DNA from: Sphingobacterium faecium
GTDB lineage: Bacteria; Bacteroidota; Bacteroidia; Sphingobacteriales; Sphingobacteriaceae
Length of the DNA stretch: 64,000 bases
NCBI RefSeq assembly: GCF_003054045.1
Contig: NZ_QBKH01000002.1
Coordinates: forward strand, 558,001-622,000
Direction: 5' to 3'
Positions 44,756 through 53,003 of the stretch are shown here, one piece after another. The notes under the pieces are model-generated. The model saw nothing but the letters and a program-made list of their open reading frames with translations. It had not been told where the DNA came from and did not search any database. The translations under genes and the position numbers were made by a program. Numbering within the stretch: position 1 is the stretch's first letter; every line of letters starts with the position of its first letter.

Positions 44756-45559
44756 TTACTTTTGATTATCCGCCCAGCCAAATACTTTTGACAATAAATC
44801 TGTACTTCTAGATCCACCAATATTTTCTCTGATTTGCAGTTCTTGATCTGCTACTTTTACAAATAAGCCATCAATTGCTTTTTGTGTCACGTAACTCGTT
44901 AAATTAGTCTCTACTTTTTTTGAAAATGGAAGATTATTATACGCACTAGTCAATTGATTCCAATATCCAGATACATTATTGGCACCCATCGCTTTGTCGA
45001 TAACAGGTGAAAATTTTGAAGTTAATTCATTAGATGTATTCGTTTTGAAAAATGTTGTCGCCGCATTTTGATTTCCACTTAATAAGATATTGTAAGCATC
45101 TGTTATGGTCATTTTTGATAATGAATTAGCAAAAACAGAACCCGCTTCACTTACTGCCGTTTCTGCAGCTCTATTCATACTGCTTATAAATTGATCACAC
45201 AAAGAACCCATACCGACAGCTCGCAGTGCTTTTTCAACTTTTTGAGCCTCAGATGGCATTAATATTTTAACAGCAGCATCACCCAAAAAACCATCCTTTA
45301 CAGACAAAATATTTACACTATTTGTCAAGCCCTTGCTCAATGCTTCTTTAACACCTGACGTGGCTTCTTTTTTAGTAATATTTATTGGAGCGTTTGCTGT
45401 AGTTGTTTTAGTAGTTGTACTATCTGTGGATTTTTTATTTTGATCAGTTATAGCACTTAAGCTTTTTTTTAATTTCGAAAGCCCCTTTGATTGTGCTTGA
45501 GTATGAGTAGCAAATAATAACCCTGATGCAATCAAGGCATATGATAAGATATTTTTCAT
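44756..45559 (-). CDS. DUF4197 domain protein
   Basis: This 267-residue exported protein has a signal peptide (about residues 1-22, SGLLFATHTQAQ) and a Ser/Thr/Lys-rich linker. The DUF4197 domain follows (about 60-265): GVKEALSKGLTNSVNILSVKDGFLGDAAVKILMPSEAQKVEKAL, then TITDAYNILLSGNQNAATTFFK and the C-terminal LLSKVFGWADN. The family is helical and periplasmic, with no established role. It is monocistronic. Confidence 0.93.
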   Translation of the reverse strand: MKNILSYALIASGLLFATHTQAQSKGLSKLKKSLSAITDQNKKSTDSTTTKTTTANAPINITKKEATSGVKEALSKGLTNSVNILSVKDGFLGDAAVKILMPSEAQKVEKALRAVGMGSLCDQFISSMNRAAETAVSEAGSVFANSLSKMTITDAYNILLSGNQNAATTFFKTNTSNELTSKFSPVIDKAMGANNVSGYWNQLTSAYNNLPFSKKVETNLTSYVTQKAIDGLFVKVADQELQIRENIGGSRSTDLLSKVFGWADNQK

Positions 45560-45712
45560 GTCTATTTTTTTTGTAAACTTACAAATTAGAACCTGAAACG
45601 TGTCAAACGTTTAATAAGGAGACTTATTATTTATACTAACGCTTAGCCTTAATCATCTGGAGTTATCCTATATGTGCCTTTAACAGGAAGGATAAGTAGC
45701 TATTAAAGTATC

Positions 45713-45744
45713 AAATTGTGCCAGTTCTTAAGCTGACACAATTT
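45713..45744 (-). terminator. Hairpin terminator after the EEP hydrolase gene
   Basis: AAATTGTG (45713-45720) and CACAATTT (45737-45744), extended by CAG/CTG, form a stem just past the gene's stop on the minus strand. Confidence 0.55.
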
Positions 45745-45751
45745 AAGTTAT

Positions 45752-46588
45752 TTATAATATCAGATCAACTGCCACAGGAAAGTGATCCGAAGGAAATTTT
45801 CCTCGATAAGTATCCGTTAGGATCGCGTAGTCCAAAACTTTTATTTGGGGCACAACAAAGATATGGTCAATCCGTTCTTTTGGTTTGATACTTTTACCCC
45901 AACCATTAAAAGAAGAGCTAGGTTCGTAACGACGTGGGCTTGCAGTGTAACTGTCAACAACTGTTTTACTGTTCGCCAAAGTGAAATAGGCTTCATTATG
46001 TTCATCAACATTAAAATCTCCAGTTAAGATTAATGGAAGGTTCCCTGCCAACTCTTTTGCTTTGGCCAAGATTAATTTAGCGCTTTCTTTTCTCGCTTCT
46101 ATACCTACATGGTCAAAGTGGGTATTCATAAAAATAAATGATTTTCCACTTTTTTTATCTTTCAAGACCGCCCAAGTACAGATCCGTGGTAACGCGGCAT
46201 CCCATCCTTTATTAGGTTGCTTGGTATCAGTTGCTGACAACCAAAAAGTACCACTCTTTTTCGCTTCAAAGCGATTTTTATTATAAAAGATGGAAGAGTG
46301 TTCTCCTTTTTCGGCGCCGTCATCACGACCTACACCTACAGACTGAAAATCCGGTAGACGATCCTGTAAGTCCTTTACTTGCTCTATAAACGCCTCCTGT
46401 ATTCCAAAAATTTCAAACTGATGATATTTGATCAGATTGGCAACAGCATCTTTACGTTCATCCCACATATTTCCGATATCATGATCATTTTTCTGTCTGA
46501 TATTATAGGTAGCTACCCGCATTTGTTGTGCGATGGAATAGGATAAACCAGTAATTAAGATAAAGAATGTAAAAATAAGTTTTTTCAT
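45752..46588 (-). CDS. Exported endonuclease/exonuclease/phosphatase (EEP) family protein
   Basis: About 278 residues from ATG 46588; a second ATG two codons upstream (46594) is possible. A signal peptide (LIFTFFILITGLSYSIAQ) is followed by an EEP fold with its metal/catalytic motifs: VATYNIRQKN, FGIQEAF, ILTGDFNVDEH and the terminal SDHFPVAVDL. Exported EEP proteins in Bacteroidota are often phosphodiesterases or nucleases; the substrate is unknown. The neighbouring gene, also exported, is a glycerophosphodiesterase, which hints at extracellular phosphate-ester degradation (inference). Confidence 0.9.
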   Translation of the reverse strand: MKKLIFTFFILITGLSYSIAQQMRVATYNIRQKNDHDIGNMWDERKDAVANLIKYHQFEIFGIQEAFIEQVKDLQDRLPDFQSVGVGRDDGAEKGEHSSIFYNKNRFEAKKSGTFWLSATDTKQPNKGWDAALPRICTWAVLKDKKSGKSFIFMNTHFDHVGIEARKESAKLILAKAKELAGNLPLILTGDFNVDEHNEAYFTLANSKTVVDSYTASPRRYEPSSSFNGWGKSIKPKERIDHIFVVPQIKVLDYAILTDTYRGKFPSDHFPVAVDLIL

Positions 46589-46710
46589 TAGCATATAATT
46601 TTAGGCGTGTAAAGGTTAGAGGTACTTATAAACTCTTTACACGAGGGTTATTATTTAGAAGTTGAGGTTAGGGCATTATAATTTGCCTTTGTCCTTTTTT
46701 TAGCAAAGAA

Positions 46711-46761
46711 ATGATCATAGTCATTATCCATTATTATTTGGAAGCTAATGGCTATGATCGT
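46711..46761 (-). terminator. Hairpin after the glycerophosphodiesterase gene
   Basis: A 15-bp stem (46711-46725 with 46747-46761, two G-U pairs) with a 21-nt loop lies just past the gene's stop and is T-rich on the minus strand afterward. Confidence 0.55.
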
Positions 46762-46773
46762 CTCCACCAAGTA

Positions 46774-47538
46774 CTACTTCAGTAAAGTCTTTAATAATTC
46801 AGGCTCGTTGGTCGTGATATAATCAATCTTTTGGTCAAGTAGTGATTTCATATCAGATTCCGCGTTGACTGTCCAAGCATTAGTGGTTAATTTCAATGCC
46901 TTTGCCTCTTGCAACCAAGTTGGATGTTTAGTAAAGACACTCAGGTGATAGTCGATTCCTGTCAACCCATCTTTTTTGATTTGATCAGGAGCAATATCAC
47001 CATTTAAATAGGATACTTTAGCTTTCGGGTCTAATTCATGTATCTTTTTACAGGCATCATAACTGAACGCGATATATTCCGTTACTTTTTCAGCTTTTAG
47101 TTCTTTTACTAATGCAACAGCCTTTTCAGTAGCTTCCAGCGTGCGCTCTAAGCCCAATTTGTTTGTTTTCAGTTCTAATATTAATTTTAGTCCCTTAAGT
47201 TTTAAACCTGCTTTAATGAATTCTTCAAGCGTAGGGATTTTTTCACCATTTGGATGTGTCTTAGCCAATAAATCTTGATATGTGGATGTTGCTATATCAA
47301 TTCCATAAAAATCGTTGTCATGATTGACCACAAGGACATTATCTTTTGTTAAATGGACATCATACTCAGAGCCCCAAAGATTCAGATCTTTAGCTGCCTT
47401 TAAAGACGCGATCGAGTTCTCTGGTAATTTAGTGTTTTTAAATGCTCCACGATGAGCAATAATTTTGGTTTGTGCTGTTAATTCGGAAATTCCCATAACG
47501 GCCATAGCGGCAAGGATTACTAAAACTTTTTTTTTCAT
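46774..47538 (-). CDS. Exported glycerophosphodiester phosphodiesterase
   Basis: This 254-residue protein has a signal peptide (residues about 1-22, AVMGISELTAQ) and a GDPD TIM-barrel. The diagnostic residues are visible in IIAHRGAFKNTKLPENS and EYDVHLTKDNVLVVNHD, with LKLILELKTNK further on. It hydrolyses deacylated phospholipids to glycerol-3-phosphate and an alcohol in the periplasm. It probably acts with the adjacent exported EEP hydrolase to scavenge phosphate or glycerol (inference from position). Confidence 0.94.
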   Translation of the reverse strand: MKKKVLVILAAMAVMGISELTAQTKIIAHRGAFKNTKLPENSIASLKAAKDLNLWGSEYDVHLTKDNVLVVNHDNDFYGIDIATSTYQDLLAKTHPNGEKIPTLEEFIKAGLKLKGLKLILELKTNKLGLERTLEATEKAVALVKELKAEKVTEYIAFSYDACKKIHELDPKAKVSYLNGDIAPDQIKKDGLTGIDYHLSVFTKHPTWLQEAKALKLTTNAWTVNAESDMKSLLDQKIDYITTNEPELLKTLLK

Positions 47539-47885
47539 CAGATATATTACTTCGTGAGCTCGTAAGCTCGGTTTGTGACTTAAAAAGAAACGATCATGTG
47601 TCTTTTATCTATCTAGACCTTTAAGCTCGATAGGCTCATGATGGTTTCATGCTATAAACTCATTCGACTATTGCCATAACGTTAAATCATTCGCCATTAA
47701 TTATATATTAAACAGATTTTTTAATTTAAAATCTCTCCAATTTCTGGTGAAGACTATTATTTTGTTGATTTTTAGCAAACTAAATTTAAACAAAAAAAAT
47801 GGTACCTAGATAATGATCAATCAATCATCTAAAGTACCATTTTTTTATAATCTCCTAATTAAGGAAATATTAAGTTTTATGTATC
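47539..47885. other. Intergenic region, glycerophosphodiesterase to HD hydrolase
   Basis: This 347-base gap holds the terminator at 47793-47846. The rest (47539-47792) is AT-rich with only a small 5-bp dyad near 47556 and no recognisable promoter box or coding frame. Confidence 0.6.
47793..47846. terminator. Bidirectional terminator
   Basis: AAAAAAATGGTAC (47793-47805) and GTACCATTTTTTT (47834-47846) form a 13-bp stem, with a partial inner stem AGAT/ATCT. It would mainly end the HD hydrolase/methyltransferase operon on the minus strand. Confidence 0.9.
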
Positions 47886-48533
47886 TTATCTTTTACCTTC
47901 CCACTCCGCGTAAAACTCGTCTAAAAAAGAAAGCATAAATTCATGTCTTTTTTCGGCAATTGCTTGAGCAGCTTTTGTATTCATTTTATCCTTTAGCAAT
48001 AAAAGTTTTTCATGAAAATGATTGATTGTAGGTGCTTCAGAATGTTTGTAACTTTCTTTATCCTGATATTCTTGAACAGCAATATTAGGATTGTACATTT
48101 CTCTGTTTTTGTGTCCACCATAATTAAACGCTCTGGCGACACCAATTGCACCGATTGCATCTAGTCGATCAGCGTCTTGAACGATTTCAAGCTCCTTTGA
48201 ATGAAAAGCGATTTCTCCCAGACTTGCTTTGAAAGACATATTTAAAATAATCTTTTGAACATGGTCAATCACCTCTTTATCCAGATCTAAGGATGATAAA
48301 AATTCACCGGCAACACGGGGACCAATGGATTCATCTCCATCGTGGAATTTACTATCCGCGATATCATGAAGCAGAGCAGCTAATTCACAAATTTGGTAAT
48401 CCGCTTCTTCTGTTTGAAGAATTAATTTTGTGTTGTTCCATACGCGTTGGATATGAGACCAATCATGACCAGATTCAGCAAATTTTAATCTGTCCTGTAC
48501 AAATGCAACCGTACTTTCAATAATCTTATTCAT
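47886..48533 (-). CDS. HD-domain phosphohydrolase (YedJ-like)
   Basis: The 215-residue product has the HD superfamily metal site: HDWSHIQRVWNNTK, ALLHDIADSKFHDGD, then VQDADRLDAIGAIGVARAF. It resembles the YedJ-like group of predicted metal-dependent phosphohydrolases acting on nucleotides or similar substrates; the actual substrate is unknown. The start overlaps the upstream methyltransferase gene by 8 nt, so the two are translationally coupled. Confidence 0.9.
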   Translation of the reverse strand: MNKIIESTVAFVQDRLKFAESGHDWSHIQRVWNNTKLILQTEEADYQICELAALLHDIADSKFHDGDESIGPRVAGEFLSSLDLDKEVIDHVQKIILNMSFKASLGEIAFHSKELEIVQDADRLDAIGAIGVARAFNYGGHKNREMYNPNIAVQEYQDKESYKHSEAPTINHFHEKLLLLKDKMNTKAAQAIAEKRHEFMLSFLDEFYAEWEGKR

Positions 48534-49707
48534 AAATTACTTTTGGTTTTTCGCGAGTTCCCTCGTACAATTCGTATTCTAATAGACGACAATCCAGTTT
48601 ACCGTTATAAAATTCTACCTTTCTGGAAGCTCTTAATCCAATTTTCTTTGCAAGATCAGGATTTCCAGTAAAAATATAACCTCTATAACCCTTGCAGTTT
48701 TGTTTTAGAAAGTCACCTACACGTTTATATGTTAATTCCAGTTGACTATGATTACCAAGGCGTTCACCATATTCTGGGTTAAATATAGCAATTCCTTTTT
48801 CTTCTTGTGGTACAGTTGTCTCTGCAAAATCACAAACTTGAAAATCAATCAGCTGATCTACACCTGCTGTCTTGGCATTCATGATCGCAATATCTACTGC
48901 CTGCTGCGAAAGATCCGAAGCTACAATTTTTGGATTTGCTTTTTTGTTGACCTGTTCTTTCAGATTTCTTCTTTCTTGAAAAAATACCTCTTCGTCATAT
49001 CCAATAAAGTGCATGAACGAATAGTTCATACGGTAAAGGCCCGGACGACGATTGGTCGCGATCAATGCCGCTTCGATTGCCAAAGTACCTGAACCGCACA
49101 TTGGATTGACAAAAGACGACTGACCATCCCATTTAGAAGCTAAAATTGTGCCAGCAGCTAATGCTTCTAACATTGGAGCTTTTCCTGGATGTTTACGGTA
49201 GCCATGCTTTGCTAATGTTTCACCAGATGAATCGATGAAAACCTCGGCACGATCATCTTTCCAATATAAATGTACCACAGCTTTATTACTGTCAGAACCT
49301 GAATTAGGACGAATGTCTTTCTTTTCTTTGATACGATCTACAATAGCATCTTTGACCTTCAAATTTGCGAATAATGGCGTAGTGATCGTTTCATTATCCA
49401 CATTCGAAGTCACAGAGAAATATCCATCAAAAGCAATCAGTTCTTCCCATGCGATGTTTTTCAATTCATCGTATAGTTCTTGAGGGTTTGATGCTTTAAA
49501 TTCTTTGATAGAATATAAAATCTGCGAAGCCGTACGCAAGTTTAAATTTAATTTAATCGTTTCATTCAAGGTGTTAAATAATTCTACACCAGTAGAGAAT
49601 GAACGTTTGATCTCGAAGCCAAGTTCTTCGACTTCTTGTTGCAAATAAGGAGAAAGTCTCTTATTGCAAGTGATGATGATTTTATTGGGGGTGTTGAAAA
49701 CTTCCAT
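48526..49707 (-). CDS. THUMP-domain class I SAM-dependent RNA methyltransferase
   Basis: The 393-residue protein has an N-terminal THUMP-containing half (IITCNKRLSPYLQQEVEEL, LNLRTASQILYSIKEF) and a Rossmann methyltransferase half with MCGSGTLAIEAALIATNRRPG and the motif IV variant NPEYGERLG. The family (RlmL/YpsC-like) methylates guanine N2 in rRNA. The Pro-to-Glu change in NP(P/E)Y seems common in Bacteroidota members but is worth noting. A TAACTTTG -7 box is 10 nt upstream of the ATG. It is operonic with the HD hydrolase gene. Confidence 0.92.
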   Translation of the reverse strand: MEVFNTPNKIIITCNKRLSPYLQQEVEELGFEIKRSFSTGVELFNTLNETIKLNLNLRTASQILYSIKEFKASNPQELYDELKNIAWEELIAFDGYFSVTSNVDNETITTPLFANLKVKDAIVDRIKEKKDIRPNSGSDSNKAVVHLYWKDDRAEVFIDSSGETLAKHGYRKHPGKAPMLEALAAGTILASKWDGQSSFVNPMCGSGTLAIEAALIATNRRPGLYRMNYSFMHFIGYDEEVFFQERRNLKEQVNKKANPKIVASDLSQQAVDIAIMNAKTAGVDQLIDFQVCDFAETTVPQEEKGIAIFNPEYGERLGNHSQLELTYKRVGDFLKQNCKGYRGYIFTGNPDLAKKIGLRASRKVEFYNGKLDCRLLEYELYEGTREKPKVIYE

Positions 49708-49717
49708 AATATTTGTA

Positions 49718-49725
49718 CAAAGTTA
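49718..49725 (-). promoter_or_regulatory. Candidate -7 element for the methyltransferase gene
   Basis: The minus strand reads TAACTTTG, matching TAnnTTTG, 10 nt upstream of the start. A CAAA run (49740-49743) gives a -33 TTTG at a slightly short spacing of 14 nt. Confidence 0.5.
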
Positions 49726-49777
49726 GTTAATCTCTTACTCAAAAAATGCTTATTTTTACGGTTTAATATTTTTGATT

Positions 49778-50152
49778 ATGGAAATTAGAGGAAAAGTACA
49801 CGAAATAGGTGCTACGCAACAAGTAACAGAGTCATTTAAAAAGCGTGATATAATCGTGGCTTACGCTGAGAATCCGCAGTTTGTTGAATATATTCGCTTT
49901 GAAGCTACTCAAGATAGAACATCAATTTTTGATGGTTTGACTGTAGGTGAAGAAATTGAAGTTTCTTTCAATTTACGTGGTCGTCCTTGGACAAATAAAG
50001 AAGGTGTAACAACATACTTCAATTCATTAGTTGCTTGGAGAGTTACAAAATTGGCCAATACTGCTTCTTCAGCTCCTGCTCCAGGTTATGCTGAAATGCC
50101 AGCTCCAGTTGATTTGTCAGGTTCAAATGACGATGATGATTTACCTTTCTAG
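49778..50152 (+). CDS. DUF3127 OB-fold-like protein with SSB-type acidic tail
   Basis: About 124 residues from ATG 49778; the frame also opens at TTG 49772. Residues about 1-90 fit the DUF3127 domain, an OB-fold-like beta structure (GKVHEIGATQQVTESFKKRDIIV, EVSFNLRGRPWTNKEG). A Pro/Ala-rich linker leads to the terminal DDDDLPF, nearly identical in layout to the DDDIPF tail by which SSB recruits partners. A single-strand DNA or RNA-binding role is an inference from this. It is monocistronic, with a strong hairpin downstream. Confidence 0.88.
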   Translation: MEIRGKVHEIGATQQVTESFKKRDIIVAYAENPQFVEYIRFEATQDRTSIFDGLTVGEEIEVSFNLRGRPWTNKEGVTTYFNSLVAWRVTKLANTASSAPAPGYAEMPAPVDLSGSNDDDDLPF

Positions 50153-50173
50153 TCCTGCGACAATCTAAAATAT

Positions 50174-50208
50174 AAAAAAGCTTCAATTGATTCAATTGAA
50201 GCTTTTTT
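50174..50208. terminator. Bidirectional terminator
   Basis: Two 17-nt arms (50174-50190, 50192-50208) are perfectly complementary about a 1-nt centre, starting with an A6 run and ending in a T6 run. It separates the convergent DUF3127 and acyltransferase genes. Confidence 0.93.
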
Positions 50209-50209
50209 A

Positions 50210-51211
50210 TTAGCCTGAAACGTATTTACCTAGCGGTATCTTCCGAATGCTATAAGTGAGTAATATGCTGATTAAAAGTGTAACAACAGTCGCTAATGGA
50301 ATCTTTAAAAACGTTCCAACTGGTAATATCGGATGCACATAATTTAATATCAGAATATGGCAGAGGTATATACCAAAGCTATATTGGTCAATCCACATGG
50401 CCCATTTAGGAAGTGTCCTATCTTTTGATATGGATTTGATAAAGATAAATAAACTAGCTGCTATAAGAACAGTATTAGGTGATAAGTAACCATATAAAAG
50501 AGGGCGAAACTCATGCGCATTCAAACTCATTTTATAGGTAAAATAGGAAGTACCCCATGCAGTAATGATAAAAATACCCAGAAACCACCATTTCAAGGCA
50601 CTAAAATCTTTTATGCTCAAATAATAACCTAAAATTAAGTATCCCGTGTAGCTAGAGAAAAATGTGATATCTAATTTAGGTAGATAAGTAGGTAAGTTTT
50701 TATTAAAAATAAATAACGAGATCAACCATAAGATCAGAAATATTTCCAGTTCTTTTGTTGTTGCGTGCTGCACGATTTTTTGAAGAAAAGGAATTGCTAG
50801 ATATAGACCGATGATCATATAGAGATACCACAAGTGTGCATTTGCACCATTTTTAAGTCTATAGACAATCGTTGAAATCAGTTCATCTATACCCAAATCA
50901 AATAGATTCGTATTGTAAAAGATGTAAATTATAGTCCAGAAAATAAATGGATAGCAGATTTTTAGAAGTCTTTTTTTATAAAATTCAACCGTATCTTCTT
51001 CCTTTGTGAGTAGGAGAGCTCCTGAGATGATCACAAAAATGGGAACAGAATAACGTGTGAAACTATTAATAAAATTGGCGTATCTCCAATCAAAACCAGC
51101 TATATCAGTGCTATTGAGATAACCCGATGATGCATGTATTGCAATGACTGCAATAGTTGCAATGACTCGAAGTACACTGATATAACTGAGTTTATTTGCC
51201 ATCTTATCCAT
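50210..51211 (-). CDS. Acyltransferase family 3 membrane protein
   Basis: The 333-residue integral membrane protein has about 10 hydrophobic segments and the Acyl_transf_3 hallmarks: YISVLRVIATIAVIAIHASSG (conserved Arg and His near the N terminus), FSRYSVPIFVIISGALL-like sequence (RYSVPIFVIISGALL) and AHLWYLYMIIGLYL. Family members O-acylate sugars or glycans; the acceptor is unknown. Its ATG shares one base with the MFS gene's stop, so the two are translationally coupled. Confidence 0.9.
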   Translation of the reverse strand: MDKMANKLSYISVLRVIATIAVIAIHASSGYLNSTDIAGFDWRYANFINSFTRYSVPIFVIISGALLLTKEEDTVEFYKKRLLKICYPFIFWTIIYIFYNTNLFDLGIDELISTIVYRLKNGANAHLWYLYMIIGLYLAIPFLQKIVQHATTKELEIFLILWLISLFIFNKNLPTYLPKLDITFFSSYTGYLILGYYLSIKDFSALKWWFLGIFIITAWGTSYFTYKMSLNAHEFRPLLYGYLSPNTVLIAASLFIFIKSISKDRTLPKWAMWIDQYSFGIYLCHILILNYVHPILPVGTFLKIPLATVVTLLISILLTYSIRKIPLGKYVSG

Positions 51212-52380
51212 TAATCTGCAATCGGAATACGATTTTTTTGCACATACTGTACCAAAAATACCAAAGTAAGTAGTGCTCCAATGGTCGCCATACCCACGCC
51301 AACTAAAGAAGGTGTATTGTAGGCCAATCCATAGATAATCGGAATTCCACCTAAATAGGCACCTAAAGTATTTCCTAAATTAAAGGCAGCCTGACCACCA
51401 GCAGCCGCCAATGTTTCTGCTCCTTTCGCAGTTCTGATCAACATCATCTGCGTCGGAGGACCAATAGTAAAGGAAACTAAGCCTGTAATAAAGGCCATGA
51501 TATACGCTGACCATTCAAATGGAGAGATAAAAAAAACAATGACCAAGCATATTGCCATGGAACTAAAACTAGCGATGGCAGCTTTTGTTGGAGAGATGGT
51601 ATCAGCCAATTTACCACCTAGCAGATTCCCAAAGAACATACCCACACCAATTAAAACCATAATTAGCGGCACACGATTCGCTTCAAGTCCAGATACATTG
51701 GTAACTAATGGAGCAATATAGCTAATCCATGCAAAAAGCCCCCCCGTCCCGATGGAAATAATAGCCATTAGCAACCAAGCCTCACTTTTTTTAAAAAAAC
51801 TGAGTTGTGCGATGATGTCATTGTGTTTAGAAGATTCAATTTTTGGCAACCACAGGTAAATCATCAAAAATGTAAGTAGGCCTAAAGCACTGATAACACC
51901 GTAGGTAATGCGCCAAGAATAATGATGACCGATATATGTTCCTAACGGTACACCAGCCAAGTTTGCAATGGTCATTCCCGTAAACATGATCGATATGGCT
52001 TGAGCCTCCTTTCCTTTCAGAGCTAATCTTGCAGCAACAACAGACCCTACACCGAAGAATGCACCATGGGGTAAGCCTGACATAAACCGAGAAAGTTGAA
52101 TAGTAAAGTGAGTTGGTGAAATGGCAAATAATCCATTAAAAATGAAAAATAGAACCATTAAAAACAGCAATACATTCTTAGGTGGGTATTTTCCAGATAA
52201 TAATACTAACGTTGGAGCTCCAACAACAACCCCTATCGCATATAATGCTATTAAATGGGCAGCGGTTGGAATGTCGATGTTCAAATCCTTTGCTATATCA
52301 GGTAAGATTCCCATCATCGAGAATTCTGTCATTCCTATAGCAAGACCTCCAAAGGCCAATGCAATAATTCCTTTATTCAT
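51211..52380 (-). CDS. MFS transporter (AraJ-like)
   Basis: The 389-residue product has 12 predicted membrane segments. MFS signatures are visible: GFLPDIAKDLN-type first loop (MGILPDIAKDLNIDIPTAAHLIALYAIGVV), LSRFMSGLPHGAFFGVGSVVAARL, and MFFGNLLGGKLADT in the second half. It fits the sugar-efflux/AraJ group. The substrate is unknown. It is the first gene of a pair with the acyltransferase. Confidence 0.92.
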   Translation of the reverse strand: MNKGIIALAFGGLAIGMTEFSMMGILPDIAKDLNIDIPTAAHLIALYAIGVVVGAPTLVLLSGKYPPKNVLLFLMVLFFIFNGLFAISPTHFTIQLSRFMSGLPHGAFFGVGSVVAARLALKGKEAQAISIMFTGMTIANLAGVPLGTYIGHHYSWRITYGVISALGLLTFLMIYLWLPKIESSKHNDIIAQLSFFKKSEAWLLMAIISIGTGGLFAWISYIAPLVTNVSGLEANRVPLIMVLIGVGMFFGNLLGGKLADTISPTKAAIASFSSMAICLVIVFFISPFEWSAYIMAFITGLVSFTIGPPTQMMLIRTAKGAETLAAAGGQAAFNLGNTLGAYLGGIPIIYGLAYNTPSLVGVGMATIGALLTLVFLVQYVQKNRIPIAD

Positions 52381-52420
52381 ATTTTTTGCTCAGATAGTGA
52401 CGAGCGCGTCATTAATGATA

Positions 52421-52448
52421 GAAAAAGCCATTTAATGATTAAATGGCT
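52421..52448 (-). terminator. Terminator after the fumC-lipoprotein unit
   Basis: AGCCATTTAAT (52426-52436) and ATTAAATGGCT (52438-52448) are exact complements about a 1-nt centre. The plus-strand A-tract at 52422-52426 becomes a T-tract on the minus strand. Confidence 0.85.
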
Positions 52449-52468
52449 ATGTGTATGTTTAGTTTGTT

Positions 52469-52999
52469 TTATTGCCAACGCTTTTGCGGGACACAAATTA
52501 CGTCTTTAGTTTTCCGTAAAATGATAGGGCGCTGATCATATTTATTTTCTAAGACCAAAGAGTCCTTTGAATGGGAAGCAACTTTAAACCGAGGTAGATA
52601 CTGTCCCTGACGGTAGCAGCCCGATAATTTTTGTTTTCCATTTTCTTTAACATAAATACCGTCCACAATTACGCTGTCACCACGGACAACATAGAGACCT
52701 TTAGCATATTCAACCCAGGAACCGTTATTGTAGCAACTATCTGCAATTTGTTTTGTTTTCGAATGAACATACATACGCGCATAGATCGAATCACAGGTAA
52801 AACGAAATTCCGTAAGTGTGTATTGCAGCATTTGGTCCTGATGAGGAATACTATCTTGCTTCCATTCTCCTTGCAAATAACTTGCACCTTCACTCTGCAT
52901 TTCCGAATTAAACTTACAGCTCCCAAACAGCAAAAGCATACCTATTGTAACGAATAGGTATGCTTTTATATTTTTACTTTTAGTTAGATAGGACATCAT
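52469..52999 (-). CDS. Hypothetical lipoprotein downstream of fumC
   Basis: This 176-residue product has a lipoprotein signal peptide with C28 in LLFGSC. The mature part is a compact beta-rich domain: LQGEWKQDSIPHQDQMLQYTLTEF, then SIYARMYVHSK, YVVRGDSVIVDGIYV and a repeat-like series of short strands. It is not recognised. The start lies 4 nt after the fumC stop, so it is co-transcribed with fumC; a metabolic link is not evident. Confidence 0.8.
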   Translation of the reverse strand: MMSYLTKSKNIKAYLFVTIGMLLLFGSCKFNSEMQSEGASYLQGEWKQDSIPHQDQMLQYTLTEFRFTCDSIYARMYVHSKTKQIADSCYNNGSWVEYAKGLYVVRGDSVIVDGIYVKENGKQKLSGCYRQGQYLPRFKVASHSKDSLVLENKYDQRPIILRKTKDVICVPQKRWQ

Positions 53000-53003
53000 A
53001 AGC

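Noticed and set aside
48742..49092. 116-codon plus-strand frame opposite the methyltransferase gene
   Set aside because: It lies opposite the methyltransferase catalytic motifs; cysteine- and aromatic-rich translation is typical of antisense reading.
49767..49774. TATTTTTG, a -7-like box just before the DUF3127 ATG
   Set aside because: It ends 3 nt before the chosen ATG, so any transcript would begin at or inside the gene. The AT-rich context makes a chance match likely.
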